From Gyrodactylus bullatarudis (Eukaryota > Platyhelminthes > Monogenea > Gyrodactylidea > Gyrodactylidae): a DNA stretch of 64,000 nucleotides. Shown in pieces: positions 11,085 through 22,200 of this stretch. The translations under genes and the position numbers were made by a program. Every line of letters begins with the position of its first letter. The first letter of the stretch is position 1. The stretch spans positions 372,001 to 436,000 of the forward strand of contig SSNU01000294.1 of NCBI GenBank assembly GCA_012064415.1. The letters run 5' to 3'. The notes under the pieces were generated by a model. That model had not been told where the DNA came from, searched no databases, and saw nothing but the letters and a program-made list of their open reading frames with translations.

Positions 11085-12135
11085 ATATATGTTACAATCA
11101 ATGTGGAAACTCCCCTCAGTGTATACACTGACCGTCAATGTGTACATTGATGAACAAAACCATGAATGTGTACACTGAGTTTCCACTTTGAGGGTCATAA
11201 CCGTCAGTGTATACACTGATCGTCAATGTGGAAACTCGAGTGTACACATTAATCGTCAGTGTGTACACTGATTTTGTGTGAATACATCAATGTGGAAACT
11301 AATCTATTTCTCACATAGAAAAAGATTTTTAGGATAATATTTTCGTTATTACACTAAATAAGTATTTTTTCATAATTATTCGCAACCTGTGAGTAGTCAA
11401 AACTCAAGCTTCTCGAATTATCTTTTTATAGAACTTAACTTGACGATGGTTCCTCACAAGAAATCAAGACCAAAGCTATAAAGATGATTAAAAAAACTGC
11501 AGGAATTAGAAAAGAAGGGACAAATATGACCTCCAAGATTCCAGAGATTGACTCAAAAAGACTCTTCAAATTTGATCGATTTCATCACTCACAAAGACCT
11601 CTTTAGTCTTTACTAGATAGAAACCATAGTTGGAGTAATATAAAGCTTATTTTCAAGAGGCCAGTTGAGTATTCTGGGGGAATTTTTATATTAGCGACAT
11701 ATGCGATATAAGATCTGAAGTGAAATTAGGATCAAACAGCAGATATTATCGTATGCTTCGATGCGAATGCTTAACAGGCTATAAAATCAAGTGATGCAAA
11801 TGTCGAAGGGATAATGTTTTGTGTCACTCTAGGTACCATGCATCAATAAATAATGCTTATATTCTTCCATAATTTAATTAATAGTAAAGCATTCTATCTT
11901 AAAATCTTTTTCTAGGTGAGAAATAGATTAGTTTCCACATTGATGTGTTCACACAAAATCAGTGTACACACTGACGATTAATGTGTACACTCGAGTTTCC
12001 ACATTGACGATCAGTGTACACACTGATGGTCAGTTATGAAAAAATACTTATTTAGTGTAATAACGAAAATATTATCCAAAAAATCTTTTTCTATATGAGA
12101 AATAGATTAGTTTCCACATTGATTGTAACATATAT
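11085..12135. mobile_element. Foldback-type element of palindromic GTGTACAC units
   Basis: A region of about 1050 bp with nested inverted repeats. 11204-11328 is inverted at 11901-12025, and 11288-11375 is inverted again at 12034-12120. The outer ends TATATGTTACAATCAATGTGG and its complement mark 11085 and 12135. The arms are built from short modules, AATGTGGAAACT and variants of CAGTGTATACACTG, itself a perfect 14-nt palindrome. The centre (about 11400-11880) has no clear open frame. It looks like a foldback or compound MITE; no transposase is recognised. Confidence 0.7.
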
Positions 12136-12413
12136 AAGATTTTTATTTGAAAAAGTTAGTAAAATAGTTATGATTATCTGGTACATAAATTGAAATAATA
12201 GGAATTATCTGGGAGATCTTTAGGTTTTTAAAAATATCAAAATTAAGTTGAATTCTGTGTCTTAAGGGATCGTTGTTAGAAGAATCGTGAAACCTCTAGA
12301 TGAGCGAAGATGGTAATTTCGATTGACAGCATGTGGAACAGCTCATAATTATACACAGAAATAAAGTGCAAAATAATGACCCCAATCAATCTCCCTGAAC
12401 CCTTCCTCTCTAA

Positions 12414-12974
12414 TCTTCATTTACTATTGATCTTGGTTTTGAGATTGACTCTTCCCTTAAAATTGCACCTCTTACAAAAATTAATCACCTTAAAACTGTT
12501 TGCTACATAATCAATCGTTTCACTAATACCAGGGATCTGAAGATACTAGCTTTCAAGTGTTTTGCACTTCCTCACTTTGATTATGTAGCTCCTCTTCTAC
12601 CCTTCATTTCGAACTCTGCTTCCCTTGAATTAGAAAGAGTTCAGTATAGATTCCTGCACTATTTATACCCCACCCTTGACTCTTATAACGCCTTGATTAT
12701 AACATCAGGTCTTGATCCAATTTGGATTCGTAGAATAGCTTTTATCGTTAAGACTTTCTCCAATAGCTCATCTTTGGCTCCGGTGAGCTATGCACTTAGG
12801 AACCCATCTTTCACTTATCATTATCTACTCTCTACCTATAGACTCCTTGACTCCATTTTTGAATTTCGTGATTGTGATGATCTATCAAATTTAAAAATAA
12901 TAATTTCTTATATAAGAGAAAAACTTAATTATTCCTTTACCCTTCTCAAATCTGAACTTCATTTAAAAAATTAA
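12414..12974 (+). mobile_element. Non-LTR retrotransposon, reverse transcriptase C-terminal fragment
   Basis: The frame is open for 186 codons. It reads like the thumb and C-terminal part of Jockey/CR1-type reverse transcriptases: IDLGFEIDSSLK, then ILAFKCFALPHFDYVAPLLP, then ELERVQYRFLHYLYP and a leucine-rich tail. The catalytic FADD-type box is absent, so this is a 5'-truncated copy. There is no start codon before 12693. A second, broken copy lies near 25465. The family assignment rests on motif order only. Confidence 0.6.
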
Positions 12975-13854
12975 TCCTCTGTTTTTGGGATCTTACATTT
13001 TTTGAAAAGTTTATCCATGGTACTCCGTTAACAGTGTTTTTTGCTGAGTTTACGTTCTTGTGAGTTTGGATTTTCTGCAGTAGCTCATGATGTTGTGTAA
13101 ATGAGGCATGGAGTATTCGCAGTTCATTAGCAGTCATACATCATAAGAAGAACTGTATATGAACACTCATTATCTGCTCAGAATTTTCCATTGTACAGAT
13201 CTATTCTATTTATTTTTATTTTTATATAATAAATGTCGCTATTTCAAACCAAAAAAAAAATTTAACAATAAGCTGTAACTTAATGTAACAAAAAATATAT
13301 GAAGGAATAACTAAAATTCTCGTAATTATTAATTAGCTGATGACATATATAAAAAATCAAAATTTGATTTTGACACGATTATGGGGTGATTCTCAAAACC
13401 AGATTCAGCATATTTGATTTCTTTGACTAATTGTGATCCTAAAAATCAACTTTTGATCACTCTCTCACACTGAAATCAACAAAAATTTTCAACTCAAAGT
13501 TCAAAAATATGGGAATTTGGCGCTACTTCAAGATTTCAAATTTGCCGTATTTTCCTTAAAAATTGATTTTTTCTAAATTTTTTTTCTCCTTATCGTGAAA
13601 GAGGGCCTCATAATCTAGATTCCAAAAATTCTTGATCAAATTCGATTTCTTGATGAAAAAATTAAGAATTTTTGTAAAAATCATAAATTCCCATCTTCAT
13701 ATTAACTAGGTGTATATCAGTGGTCGTTCGAATGACAAAATATTTGAATATTTGATGATATTTGTACTCTAAACTTTTTTTTGAAATTGAAACATTTTTA
13801 TCGATGTTTATTAATAATTATAATTATTAACATTATAATGTAAAAGCAATTATG

Positions 13855-13915
13855 AATAGGGAACAAGGAAAGAGTGTTCATTGTGCTCGGTGTGGGAGTG
13901 CTTGAACCTAGGACC
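13855..13915 (+). repeat. SINE-like dispersed repeat, copy 1
   Basis: The string AAAGAGTGTTCATTGTGCTCGG and the following GTGGGAGTGCTTGAACCTA recur in diverged form at 61684-61745. TGTGCTCGGTGTGGGAG resembles a tRNA A box (D arm). This suggests a tRNA-derived SINE, but no whole tRNA fold was found. Confidence 0.35.
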
Positions 13916-14339
13916 ACTACACCACAAAAAATTTTATTTTGACCATCAATCCAGCTAAAACTGAAATTAAGTCACAGGTCGAATCATAATTACCATAATT
14001 AAGTATGAAGTCTATCTTATTTATAAAATCAAAGATGTCAGAGTCTCTTGTGACCAAAATCTTTACTTAGTGCCTCAACTCTTCCGGCCTTGTACGGAAT
14101 ATCAAATAAATAAAGTCAGTAACAAACTAAAAGATTTCCAAAGGGGCTTCCTCAGTTCAAACTTTGACCCTCTTACCGGGTTCTACTCGACTCTCATTTT
14201 CTATCACCTTCAGACTCAAACTAAAGAATCATATAAATATATATGTAACCATACTACACATGGTATCCTCCCAAAATTTCATGACCAAAACAAACTTATC
14301 TCTTCACATAGGATAATATGAAAAAATACATGAAAGAAT

Positions 14340-14600
14340 ATTACAAGAAAAAATTTTATTTTTCCAGAGATCTTTTTTAACAACAAAAATAAGCGAGTAT
14401 AACAGAAAAGATACAGTAGATAGGGAAACAGAGGAGGATGGAAAATATTTTTGATCTTGAATTCCTACTCTACATGTTATTTTATGAGTTCTGATCCCAT
14501 ATCCTCGAGAGTGCTACTTTTGGTGTATATTGGATCGAGTTTATCTGATAGAGTTAGTGCTGTAATGTGTGAATGAACGATTTAATTAAATTTGATATCG
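14340..14600 (+). repeat. Diverged duplicate of 17060-17470
   Basis: Several ordered blocks match the later copy: TTTTTCCAGAGATC, GAGTTCTGATCC.ATATC.TCGAGAGT and GTGAATGAACGATTTAATT. In the later copy the last blocks form the intron of a possible secreted-peptide gene. In this copy the coding flanks are not recognisable. Confidence 0.45.
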
Positions 14601-14944
14601 CTCCCAAGAAATTAAAAATTATGTGCATTTTTTAGAGGATTTGGAAGACGGATGAATATTAAGTAATAAAGCTTTTATTTCACCGGCTCTCATAAGACTC
14701 TTACTCCTGCTTAATATTTATACATTACATAATCCTTTGATTGGAATCTTAATCCTTAATGATAATCGCAAGAATTTCACAGGGAAGAAGGGTAGGTTTT
14801 GACTGCGCTCATAATCTTTTCTTGTGAAAGGGATCTAGTTGTAACTTTCCACTACATCTTTTTCTTTTGGCCCCTCGTTCTTTAATTACACAATTTTTAT
14901 TATAAAAAATTATATGAAACGATGTCTATAATAATAATAACTTT

Positions 14945-15046
14945 GAACCAAGTAGTTCTTCAGGGAGCTGTTCGGCATAGATTGAGTATAGCGTTGTTCG
15001 CTTGCTACCTGACTATGTTGTCTTCTGGCTTGTATTGGTCTATCTG
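14945..15046 (+). mobile_element. MITE arm related to 19885-20056
   Basis: The sequence from AGTTCTTCAGGGAGCTGTTC through GCTTGCTACC matches 19885-19949, and its continuation (TGACTATGTTGTCTTCTGGC) matches the reverse complement of 20001-20042. It is therefore one contiguous arm of the inverted-repeat element seen at 19885. Confidence 0.5.
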
Positions 15047-15464
15047 TAGAAGAAGAAAGAGGAGAAAAAAGTGTAGTATTTCTTAAAAAATCATGATAAG
15101 GGATTCAATAATACATAAATATGAATATAAATTCAATTATTTAGACAATTTAGAACAATTAATGCTTACAAAAATGAAAAAAAATCCGATTAACTAAGAT
15201 AGGATCTATTAATTAAGGAAAAATTTATATAATTAATAATTATATATTATCAGTTATAATTCATAACTGATAAGGCTGAAATAGGAGAGAGCGTAATTTT
15301 ATCTTAATTTTTTTTTGTTAGAAATAGAAACTATATTGAAAAAAATAATGGTTTACAAAATGATTATTGGATAAATGATTTTTAAAATGATACTTGAAAT
15401 TATTTACAAAGAGTAATTGAAAAAAATAATCTCAACATTTCTATCTTTTCTCAATGTCTTGCCT

Positions 15465-16055
15465 CTAAACATAGAGATCTGGATCAAGCCATTGATTTTG
15501 ATTTGACATTGGCATAAAGTCTGGATTCCTTGCATTCATACGATATCTCCAATCTCCATTGCTAGTTGGCCAATTCATAATACCCCTTGAGTTAGGGTTA
15601 TTACTCGTATTATTTGAATTATTTCTCGAATCCTTCAAAGGGGATAATCTCAAAAGGGGATTGACCAAAGGATTCTTTTTCAATTGTTTCATGGCTCTCT
15701 CATAAGCTTCCATTTTGCCTGTCATGTAACCGAGCATAAAGTTTTTATCTTTAAATAAATTTGATTCAGAATTTTTCAGGTTACAGTTATTCATGATTCC
15801 ACTGAAAAATTTTTTCTTTATTGTCGGATTAATTTCAAATGGCCTTTCACATGTATACCCAATGCTCTCGAGGTCCTCAGTGTTGATGGTACTCTCAGGT
15901 GGATTATGATGTCTCTGAATGAGACTATTGATTTTGCTACGCATTCCCTTTGTCGATGAAGAATGGCTTCTCGTCTTTATGGGTGAATTTTGAGCGTCCA
16001 GTTTGATAACTTTTTGATTTGCAAATCTATGTAAGTTGATCTCTGAAATGAGCAC
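15465..16055 (-). CDS. Unrecognised protein, Asn/Ser-rich
   Basis: An open frame of 196 codons ending DPDLYV-stop. I do not recognise the family. It is basic in the N-terminal half, has a possible amphipathic segment (MLGYMTGKMEAYERAMKQLKK, positions about 15690-15750) and an Asn/Ser-rich stretch before a Trp-containing tail. No membrane segment is seen. The first codons read ATGCTCATTTCAGAGATC, and TTTTGTGTGCTCATTTCAG is a good splice acceptor, so the true protein may continue into an upstream exon: a donor CAAG/GTCAGTG at about 16116 would join in phase. Start therefore uncertain. Confidence 0.5.
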   Translation of the reverse strand: MLISEINLHRFANQKVIKLDAQNSPIKTRSHSSSTKGMRSKINSLIQRHHNPPESTINTEDLESIGYTCERPFEINPTIKKKFFSGIMNNCNLKNSESNLFKDKNFMLGYMTGKMEAYERAMKQLKKNPLVNPLLRLSPLKDSRNNSNNTSNNPNSRGIMNWPTSNGDWRYRMNARNPDFMPMSNQNQWLDPDLYV

Positions 16056-17359
16056 ACAAAATATAGCTGTATTTTTATTGAGTTAAAGATTGACCTAATG
16101 CAACCGAGACACTGACCTTGTAACGAATTTTGTGTAGCACTGCGAAATTCATCTTTATCTGTTGTTATTTGTCATTTATGTCTCATTCAATCTCTTATGC
16201 ACGGCCTAAATACAAATCTTGACCGAAAATAAAATCATCTCATAAGAGCATATAAATTCAAATTTATTTATTGCCCTTCAATATAATTTTTTGTTGTTAG
16301 AAATTTTTATTAAGTATATGTATAATATATTGTATAATATATATTTTTCTCATTTCGTCCAACTCTATTGTATATGTTACGTGCAATGTAGAAACTGAGA
16401 TGGATTAATTTCTGGTTAAATTTGATGAAATTTTGAATTTACACTAAACGTTTATAGCACTTTCTCCTCAACCTTTTTCCAGAACCTTAGCTCAAGTAAT
16501 AATAAGAATAATTTTTTCTTCTCATAGAAGCATAAAAATAATACCATCAGATGCAGAATGAAAAACTGTTACACCTCCGTAAATCTCAGCCAGAAATATA
16601 ATTCTGGGTAAAAACTAGACGAGTTTAAAGTTCATATGATTTCAATTTTAGTTTTCTAATGAATTTGGGAAAAATCATTCAGAATTTAGTTACAGATCCC
16701 CGTTTATTTTCACAACGAATGAATCAAACTTGACTGAATTTTATTTTTTTGGAAAGTTTGACACTCATAAACCTACTTTATAGTAGTTATACATTATTTT
16801 TCTCAACTTAAAAGAGGGCAGAGAGGATAGGGATAGGTTTGTTACATTTTTTATAGAGGTACAACTGTATGTAAGTTCAGGAAAACTACATTAATTCCTG
16901 GTTTACTCAATGATCACTCTAACATAGATAACATTCCAAATTCATATACTTTGATAGTTTGTCATATGCTCGGAAAGTTTATCTTTTACTCAGTAACCTG
17001 GGGTTATCCACTGGATAATATCCAGTATCAATATGAAGGAAATTTAACAGAACTAAAGTAAAAGTGGTCTTTTTCCAGAGATCAGGGAAAATTTTTTTAA
17101 GAAATTCTAATCAAGAATTAATTTTTACACAAAATTATTAGGAAGTATGAATAGAAGAAAGGGGAGAGGGCGATATCCTTGAACTAAGAATATCTATACA
17201 TTTTTACACTTTATGAGCAATAAAAAATAACAAATTTTATGTGGGCAAGGAAGCGAGAAGCATTTTTTCTCTTACCTACACGATTGTTTTAATTCAAGTC
17301 CTCTATCTCAAGAACTACAATAAATACTAAAATTTTTGCCAACGATCATAAAATTTACA
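16056..17359. other. Intergenic stretch
   Basis: No gene is supported. From about 17060 the sequence belongs to the duplicate of 14340-14600. The rest is AT-rich without an open frame of note. Confidence 0.5.
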
Positions 17360-17470
17360 ATGCACGGTGAGTTTTGATCCGATATCTTCGAGAGTATTGC
17401 TAGCAAATTATTACTCTTGATATTCAATCGTTGAAGAGTTTTGTGAATGAATGATTTAATTTTGTCTGCA
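17060..17470 (+). repeat. Diverged duplicate of 14340-14600
   Basis: See 14340-14600 for the matched blocks. This copy is followed directly by an exon encoding a signal-peptide-like segment, so it may be the functional member of a duplicated short gene. Confidence 0.45.
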
Positions 17471-17516
17471 GCTATCAAGTTTATTGCTGTCCTCGTTCTA
17501 TTCGCTACTACTTATG
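17360..17516 (+). CDS. Possible secreted peptide, first two exons
   Basis: ATGCACG at 17360-17366 is followed by a GTGAGT donor; an acceptor TTTGTCTGCAG precedes 17472-17516. Joined, they read MHAIKFIAVLVLFATTYG, a convincing hydrophobic signal peptide, then another donor (GTACGT). The next exon is unclear: TTTTTAG/GACCTGTTC near 17700 is in phase and would add PVREL before a stop, or splice again at GTGAGT. No mature peptide can be defined, and no family is recognised. The intron is shared with the decayed copy near 14510, which suggests a duplicated gene. Confidence 0.35.
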
Positions 17517-19249
17517 GTACGTAAATATTTCAGTTAATGTTATGAATTTAGCTCTAGCCGCTAGTGAGTTTTCGATCAATTCTCTATAAACCAACTTGAA
17601 TTAAACTTTATTTTTAAAACCAACCAACTGTATTGTAGAGGAAAAAAGTAAGTGGCAGTTAAATGACATATTGAAAAAAATAAAATTCTTTCTTTTTAGG
17701 ACCTGTTCGTGAGTTATGCTAAAAAAAACTAACTGGTTAATATCATCTAATTTCGATTGAATTCTAGTTTTAGATTAGTGGAAAGACGGAAATTTGCCAA
17801 TCTGAATGAGATGAATAAAGATAATTTGGTTATAAAATTCACGAATACTTCTTTTTGTTTACAGTATGAATCAATGTATTGACAGATTTACCAATAAACT
17901 AATAATTTATTAGTAATAAATCAATAAGTGAAATTATAACGTTAATTCAATCACAATCTCTCTATCGATTAGACCTGAAAATGTCGGGGACATCTTAGGA
18001 GAAAATGAATGTTCGTAATTCTTCTACCTTCAGAAGGATAATAAATTTACTCAATGAATATTCATGTGATGTTTACGATTTCGAAAAATTAATATTTCAA
18101 GTTATCCCACGAGGCAAAGTTATGAGCTCCTGGGGAATCCTTTTCTTGGATGCATTGTTCATTATTTCAGATAAAATTTCAAATTTTTACATGGAAATTA
18201 AAACTCTGACCGTTTATACCAAGATGAGATACTTTTCATCAGCCTTTAGGAGTAATATGGTCATTTTCGATTTGGCACCAAAACTCCATTTTTTGAATTT
18301 AGAGTTGAAAATATTTATTGATTTCAAATGGGAGGTTGGTCAAAAGAAGTTTTTCAGGATCAGAATTAGACAAGAAAGTCGAATTTCAGCATTAAATTTT
18401 CGTCAGATCCACCATTTTTTGAGCGATTTTGAATTATCAGAATTTCATTTTTTCTTAAACTTTTACTATTTCTTTCAAAATTGTAAATTATTATTTTCAT
18501 TCAATTATTTAACTCTTATGATTTTTAAAGTGATACCACTGATGATCCTTTAAGAAATACGTATTTTGTGTTAATATATCTTTTTCTTCAATTTTAATAT
18601 GATTTTTAATGGATTTTCGGACGTATTTGAAAATTTACGTGAATTATTTATACAGAAAAAAGAATTTCATTGATTTTCAAGTAGTGAAAAGAATCAAGAA
18701 ATTAAAATTCAACTCCAAATCTGGTGACGTATTAAAACAGTTAATCTTTTCAAACGGTAGAAGTGGGCAAAATTCTAAAAATCCTTGATAAAAAAGTATG
18801 ATAGATTCCCTTAAGACCGAAACAAAGTTCTTTTAATCCATCAAAATCTTTTCAAAAATAATTCGGCTGATGTAAAAACTAACTTGAGAGTGATAAAGTT
18901 TTATTATAATCTGAGTTGAAATGAGTACATTGCAAAATTACATTTATCTTCGGAAGCCTATTTATTTGTGTACAATTTGTTATTCTAATAATTTTAGACT
19001 GTGTGTCAATGTACCTAAGGATATTTGTTGAGTAATCCGAAAATTTTAATATATATTAGTAATGATAATACTGAATGGAAATTCTCAGCCAATGGTTCAA
19101 TAATTTTAATACTTTTTTACTTAGCTCTGAACAAAAAGAATTTTGGTGGAGTTTTTGTGCCAATATAGAGAAGACACATCAAAGAGTAGATATAAAAGTT
19201 ATGGTGCTGAATTTCGGTCTGTTTTTTTTCTGAAAATAATCTGAATAAA
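17517..19249. other. Gap between candidate peptide exons and the K+ channel
   Basis: It contains a 182-codon AT-rich open frame at 18005-18553, judged spurious because its 3' end runs into a dispersed repeat (18460-18650). Nothing else is recognised. Confidence 0.45.
18460..18650 (+). repeat. Dispersed repeat, FSDVFE family, copy 1
   Basis: Shares CACTGATGATCCTTTAAGAAAT and GGATTTTCGGACGTATTTG...TTTACGTGAAT with 26935-27175 and, inverted, with 50850-50935. A diverged piece is at 54425-54510. Upstream of these strings all fuller copies have TTACTATTTCTTT and a T-rich block. The family is not identified. Confidence 0.55.
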
Positions 19250-22200
19250 TTAATCTGTTTCTTCATCTTCTTGGAAATTTTTCTTGATTGCTTGAATTCT
19301 TTTTGCAAGCCATTTGACTTTGGCAACAACTTCTTCTTGCATTAGTTTTATACACATTGCAAATACTGAAAGACCGATGGCAACATACAATGAACTTATT
19401 ATCAATTTCTCCTTCGTATTCTTGGAATCAATCTTTGTACCTGTATCCGGGAAACAAAAGCAAATTGAATATAATACTTTTCTAATGAATAGTGCAGCAC
19501 CTATACTTACAAAGGTTACTAGAATTATTTCGTTCTAGGTGCTTAGGTAATAAATCCAAGAGGAAACCTCTTATTTGGTAATGGATTAGCCCATGTCGCT
19601 GAATGTTACAGCTTACTAATGCATCCCACCGAGACTCTTACGAAACATGGATGTTGGACGAGTGGATTGAGCATTGGACTACAATGCAAGAGGTCCTAGG
19701 TTCAGGTTGTGGCATATTGACAGGTCCAAAAGAGGACGAAACGCGCGTATATGTCTACCATATATGTATACTTAGATTATTTCTAAATGCTAAGTGAGTT
19801 ATGAACCAGTCTAGGTGGGATCCATTAGTAAGCTGTAACAAAAAAAACTCCTCGCTCAAAATCCTAAATAAAAGTCTTAATATTGAACCAAATAGTTCTT
19901 CAGGGAGCTGTTCGGCATAGATTGACTATAACGTTGTTTGCTTGTTACCAGTTAAAACAGTCATTACAGCTATTATAATCCTTATTTTTTTTAAATACTA
20001 AAGACCAACACAAGCCAGAAGACAACATTGTAGTCAGGTAGCAAGCGATCAACGTTAAAGTCAAATAAAAGTCTTTCTTTTCTTATTTTTCATCAATTCA
20101 TAGAAGACTCAATATCCTCTAGATGAAAAATTTCTCATTTTTGTAAAAATCAATCTAATTTTAACGTTCGACGTTTAAACGAACCTGGAACAATATCACC
20201 GAAACCGATTGTCGAGAGTGTAACAAAGGAGAAATAGGCCCACTTCATAATGTCGGGATCATCCCAAATGGAAAAAACCATCGCTCCAAACATGATATAA
20301 GCAGTCATAATGATGAGACTCATTGATATAGGCACTGTAACATCATTGATATTGGATAGATTCTCCATTGAATCGAATTGATCAAATGTAAAGAAGGAAA
20401 TGTCCTCGGATATTTGATGATTTGTTGATCGAGAATAATAACTAAGACAGACAATCACCTCTGATGGATCATCAGGCAGGGAACTAATTAGGGAGAAGCG
20501 ACTTTTATAGACAGATAAATCCTTCAGGGTCTTAACCTTATCCAAGACTGGCAAGAGGTTATCATTTATCTTGGCTCCATTCAAATCAAAGGTGAAGCTA
20601 TGCTGGATATCGATATTTGATACTTCTCCAAGATCGGATTCAATATCAGTAGACTCTTCATATGCTCTTAGGGGACGTAAATATGTTTCTCCACAGACAC
20701 CCGAATCATTATCGGACCTTTGTTGGGATGGTCTTCTTGTCAAGGATTCTCGATCCTCATTAGCATCAATCGACTGTATTTCCAAATCAAAGTCAACATC
20801 GTACCAAGAAATAAAAAGGTTATTAAACGGTTCTTTGTTAGTAAATTGATTCTTGTACCAAGTATCAATTATTCTATTGTGGTGTGTATCTCTTTCTCGA
20901 GTCTTTTCCATTTCATAACGACGTTGTTTCTCTCTAGTCTTCTCTTCAAATCTTTTTTGCCGATCAATTGAACGATAAAGTTTAGTTATGGTATGATACT
21001 TTTGATGTCCAGTAGCATTGTACTCTGGATTTGGACGAGCTCTGTGCTTGAATATGGCCTCGAGTTCTTTCTCAAATATTTCTTCGTTCTTTTGTGCGTT
21101 CTGATTTGAAAAGATGGTCTCGCCAAGTTGGTTTGATTCCTTTTCGATAATAAATTCGTCCTCTTGACTCAAAATATTGATATCACCATCGGATCCTTTT
21201 TCCATATTCTCTGCATTCTTGTTCTCAATAACCCGACCCAAATCGGGGTCGCCAGAGATTTTGCTTGGCTCTTGATTCAAATCTCCGCGAATTGGCTTCA
21301 TCATAATAGCCATCAAAGGTTCAATGAAATTTCTTTTTAGGATCTCCATATTCTATAATGATGAAGGTGATGTCAGTATATATAACACATTGAAAGAATT
21401 AATACTAATGATCATACATAGTTCCCAATAACTTCTGGTTATAAATCCTAGAGTAAATATTAGACTAAATAACAATAAAAAATTGATCTAGGATGGTAAA
21501 AGTAAACATCTCGACCAAAACTTTATATTCATAGATGAATTCAAAAGTTTTAAACTCTTTATAAGGAGTATTTCTGTAAACATTTAAAGATATAAAAGAG
21601 ATTAACAGGTCAGAGATAATTGAATACTGGGTAAGGATTCCCTTAAATCCAATTATAATGTCTCAAGATAAGAGATTGAAGAGAATGAATCTGTCAATTT
21701 CTTTATTCTCTTCCCAAACTGTTAGTGTTCAAATACAGAGTTGATTCGGGAAAAAAGATTAATGTATACATTGACATTTGAATACAGTGAGCGTTTAATG
21801 GACTGTGAAAATATTCTTTCCAGAAACTGATTTGATGGCGGAATGTTATTGTTGAATATTGTTGGAACACGAGAGTTTTGTTCAATTAATACAAATTTTA
21901 TATAAAATGTCAATTCTAACGAAAATCATTACTAATGTCTACTTAGTTTTATTCACTGTAGAGAAAAAACTGAAAATTTCGGTAAAAGTTAGAGAATAGA
22001 AATAATATTGTTACTCGATACTAGACTCATAAGGAAGTTTGGATAACAAGCAAAAATTACAATACCATCTACATGAGTTGGGTCACTTAGCGGATGAAGG
22101 AAACTTCTCAATTCTTTACCAAGTTGATCAAAGCCTCTCCAGTCGCGCGAGGGAGAATGATTTATTAAGCGCAGAGAACCACTTTATTTCGAAACTTAAG

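Larger units (their letters stand above)
10558..15464. other. Intergenic region without a supported gene
   Basis: Apart from the foldback element, reverse transcriptase fragment, SINE-like copy and duplicates listed separately, I see only AT-rich sequence. The block 13560-13710 (CTCATAATCTAGATTCC and a T-rich tail) recurs in diverged form near 23930-24015 and 54990-55030, so it is also dispersed repeat. Confidence 0.6.

Noticed and set aside
11085..12135. CRISPR-like or satellite array
   Set aside because: The repeated units are irregularly spaced, palindromic and arranged as inverted arms in an animal genome; no direct-repeat and spacer structure.
14070..14321. 83-codon frame on the plus strand
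   Set aside because: No start context, no domain, and it lies in repeat-derived sequence.
18005..18553. 182-codon open frame on the plus strand
   Set aside because: Phe/Ile-rich translation of AT-rich DNA with no motif, and its end overlaps a dispersed repeat present elsewhere in non-coding context.
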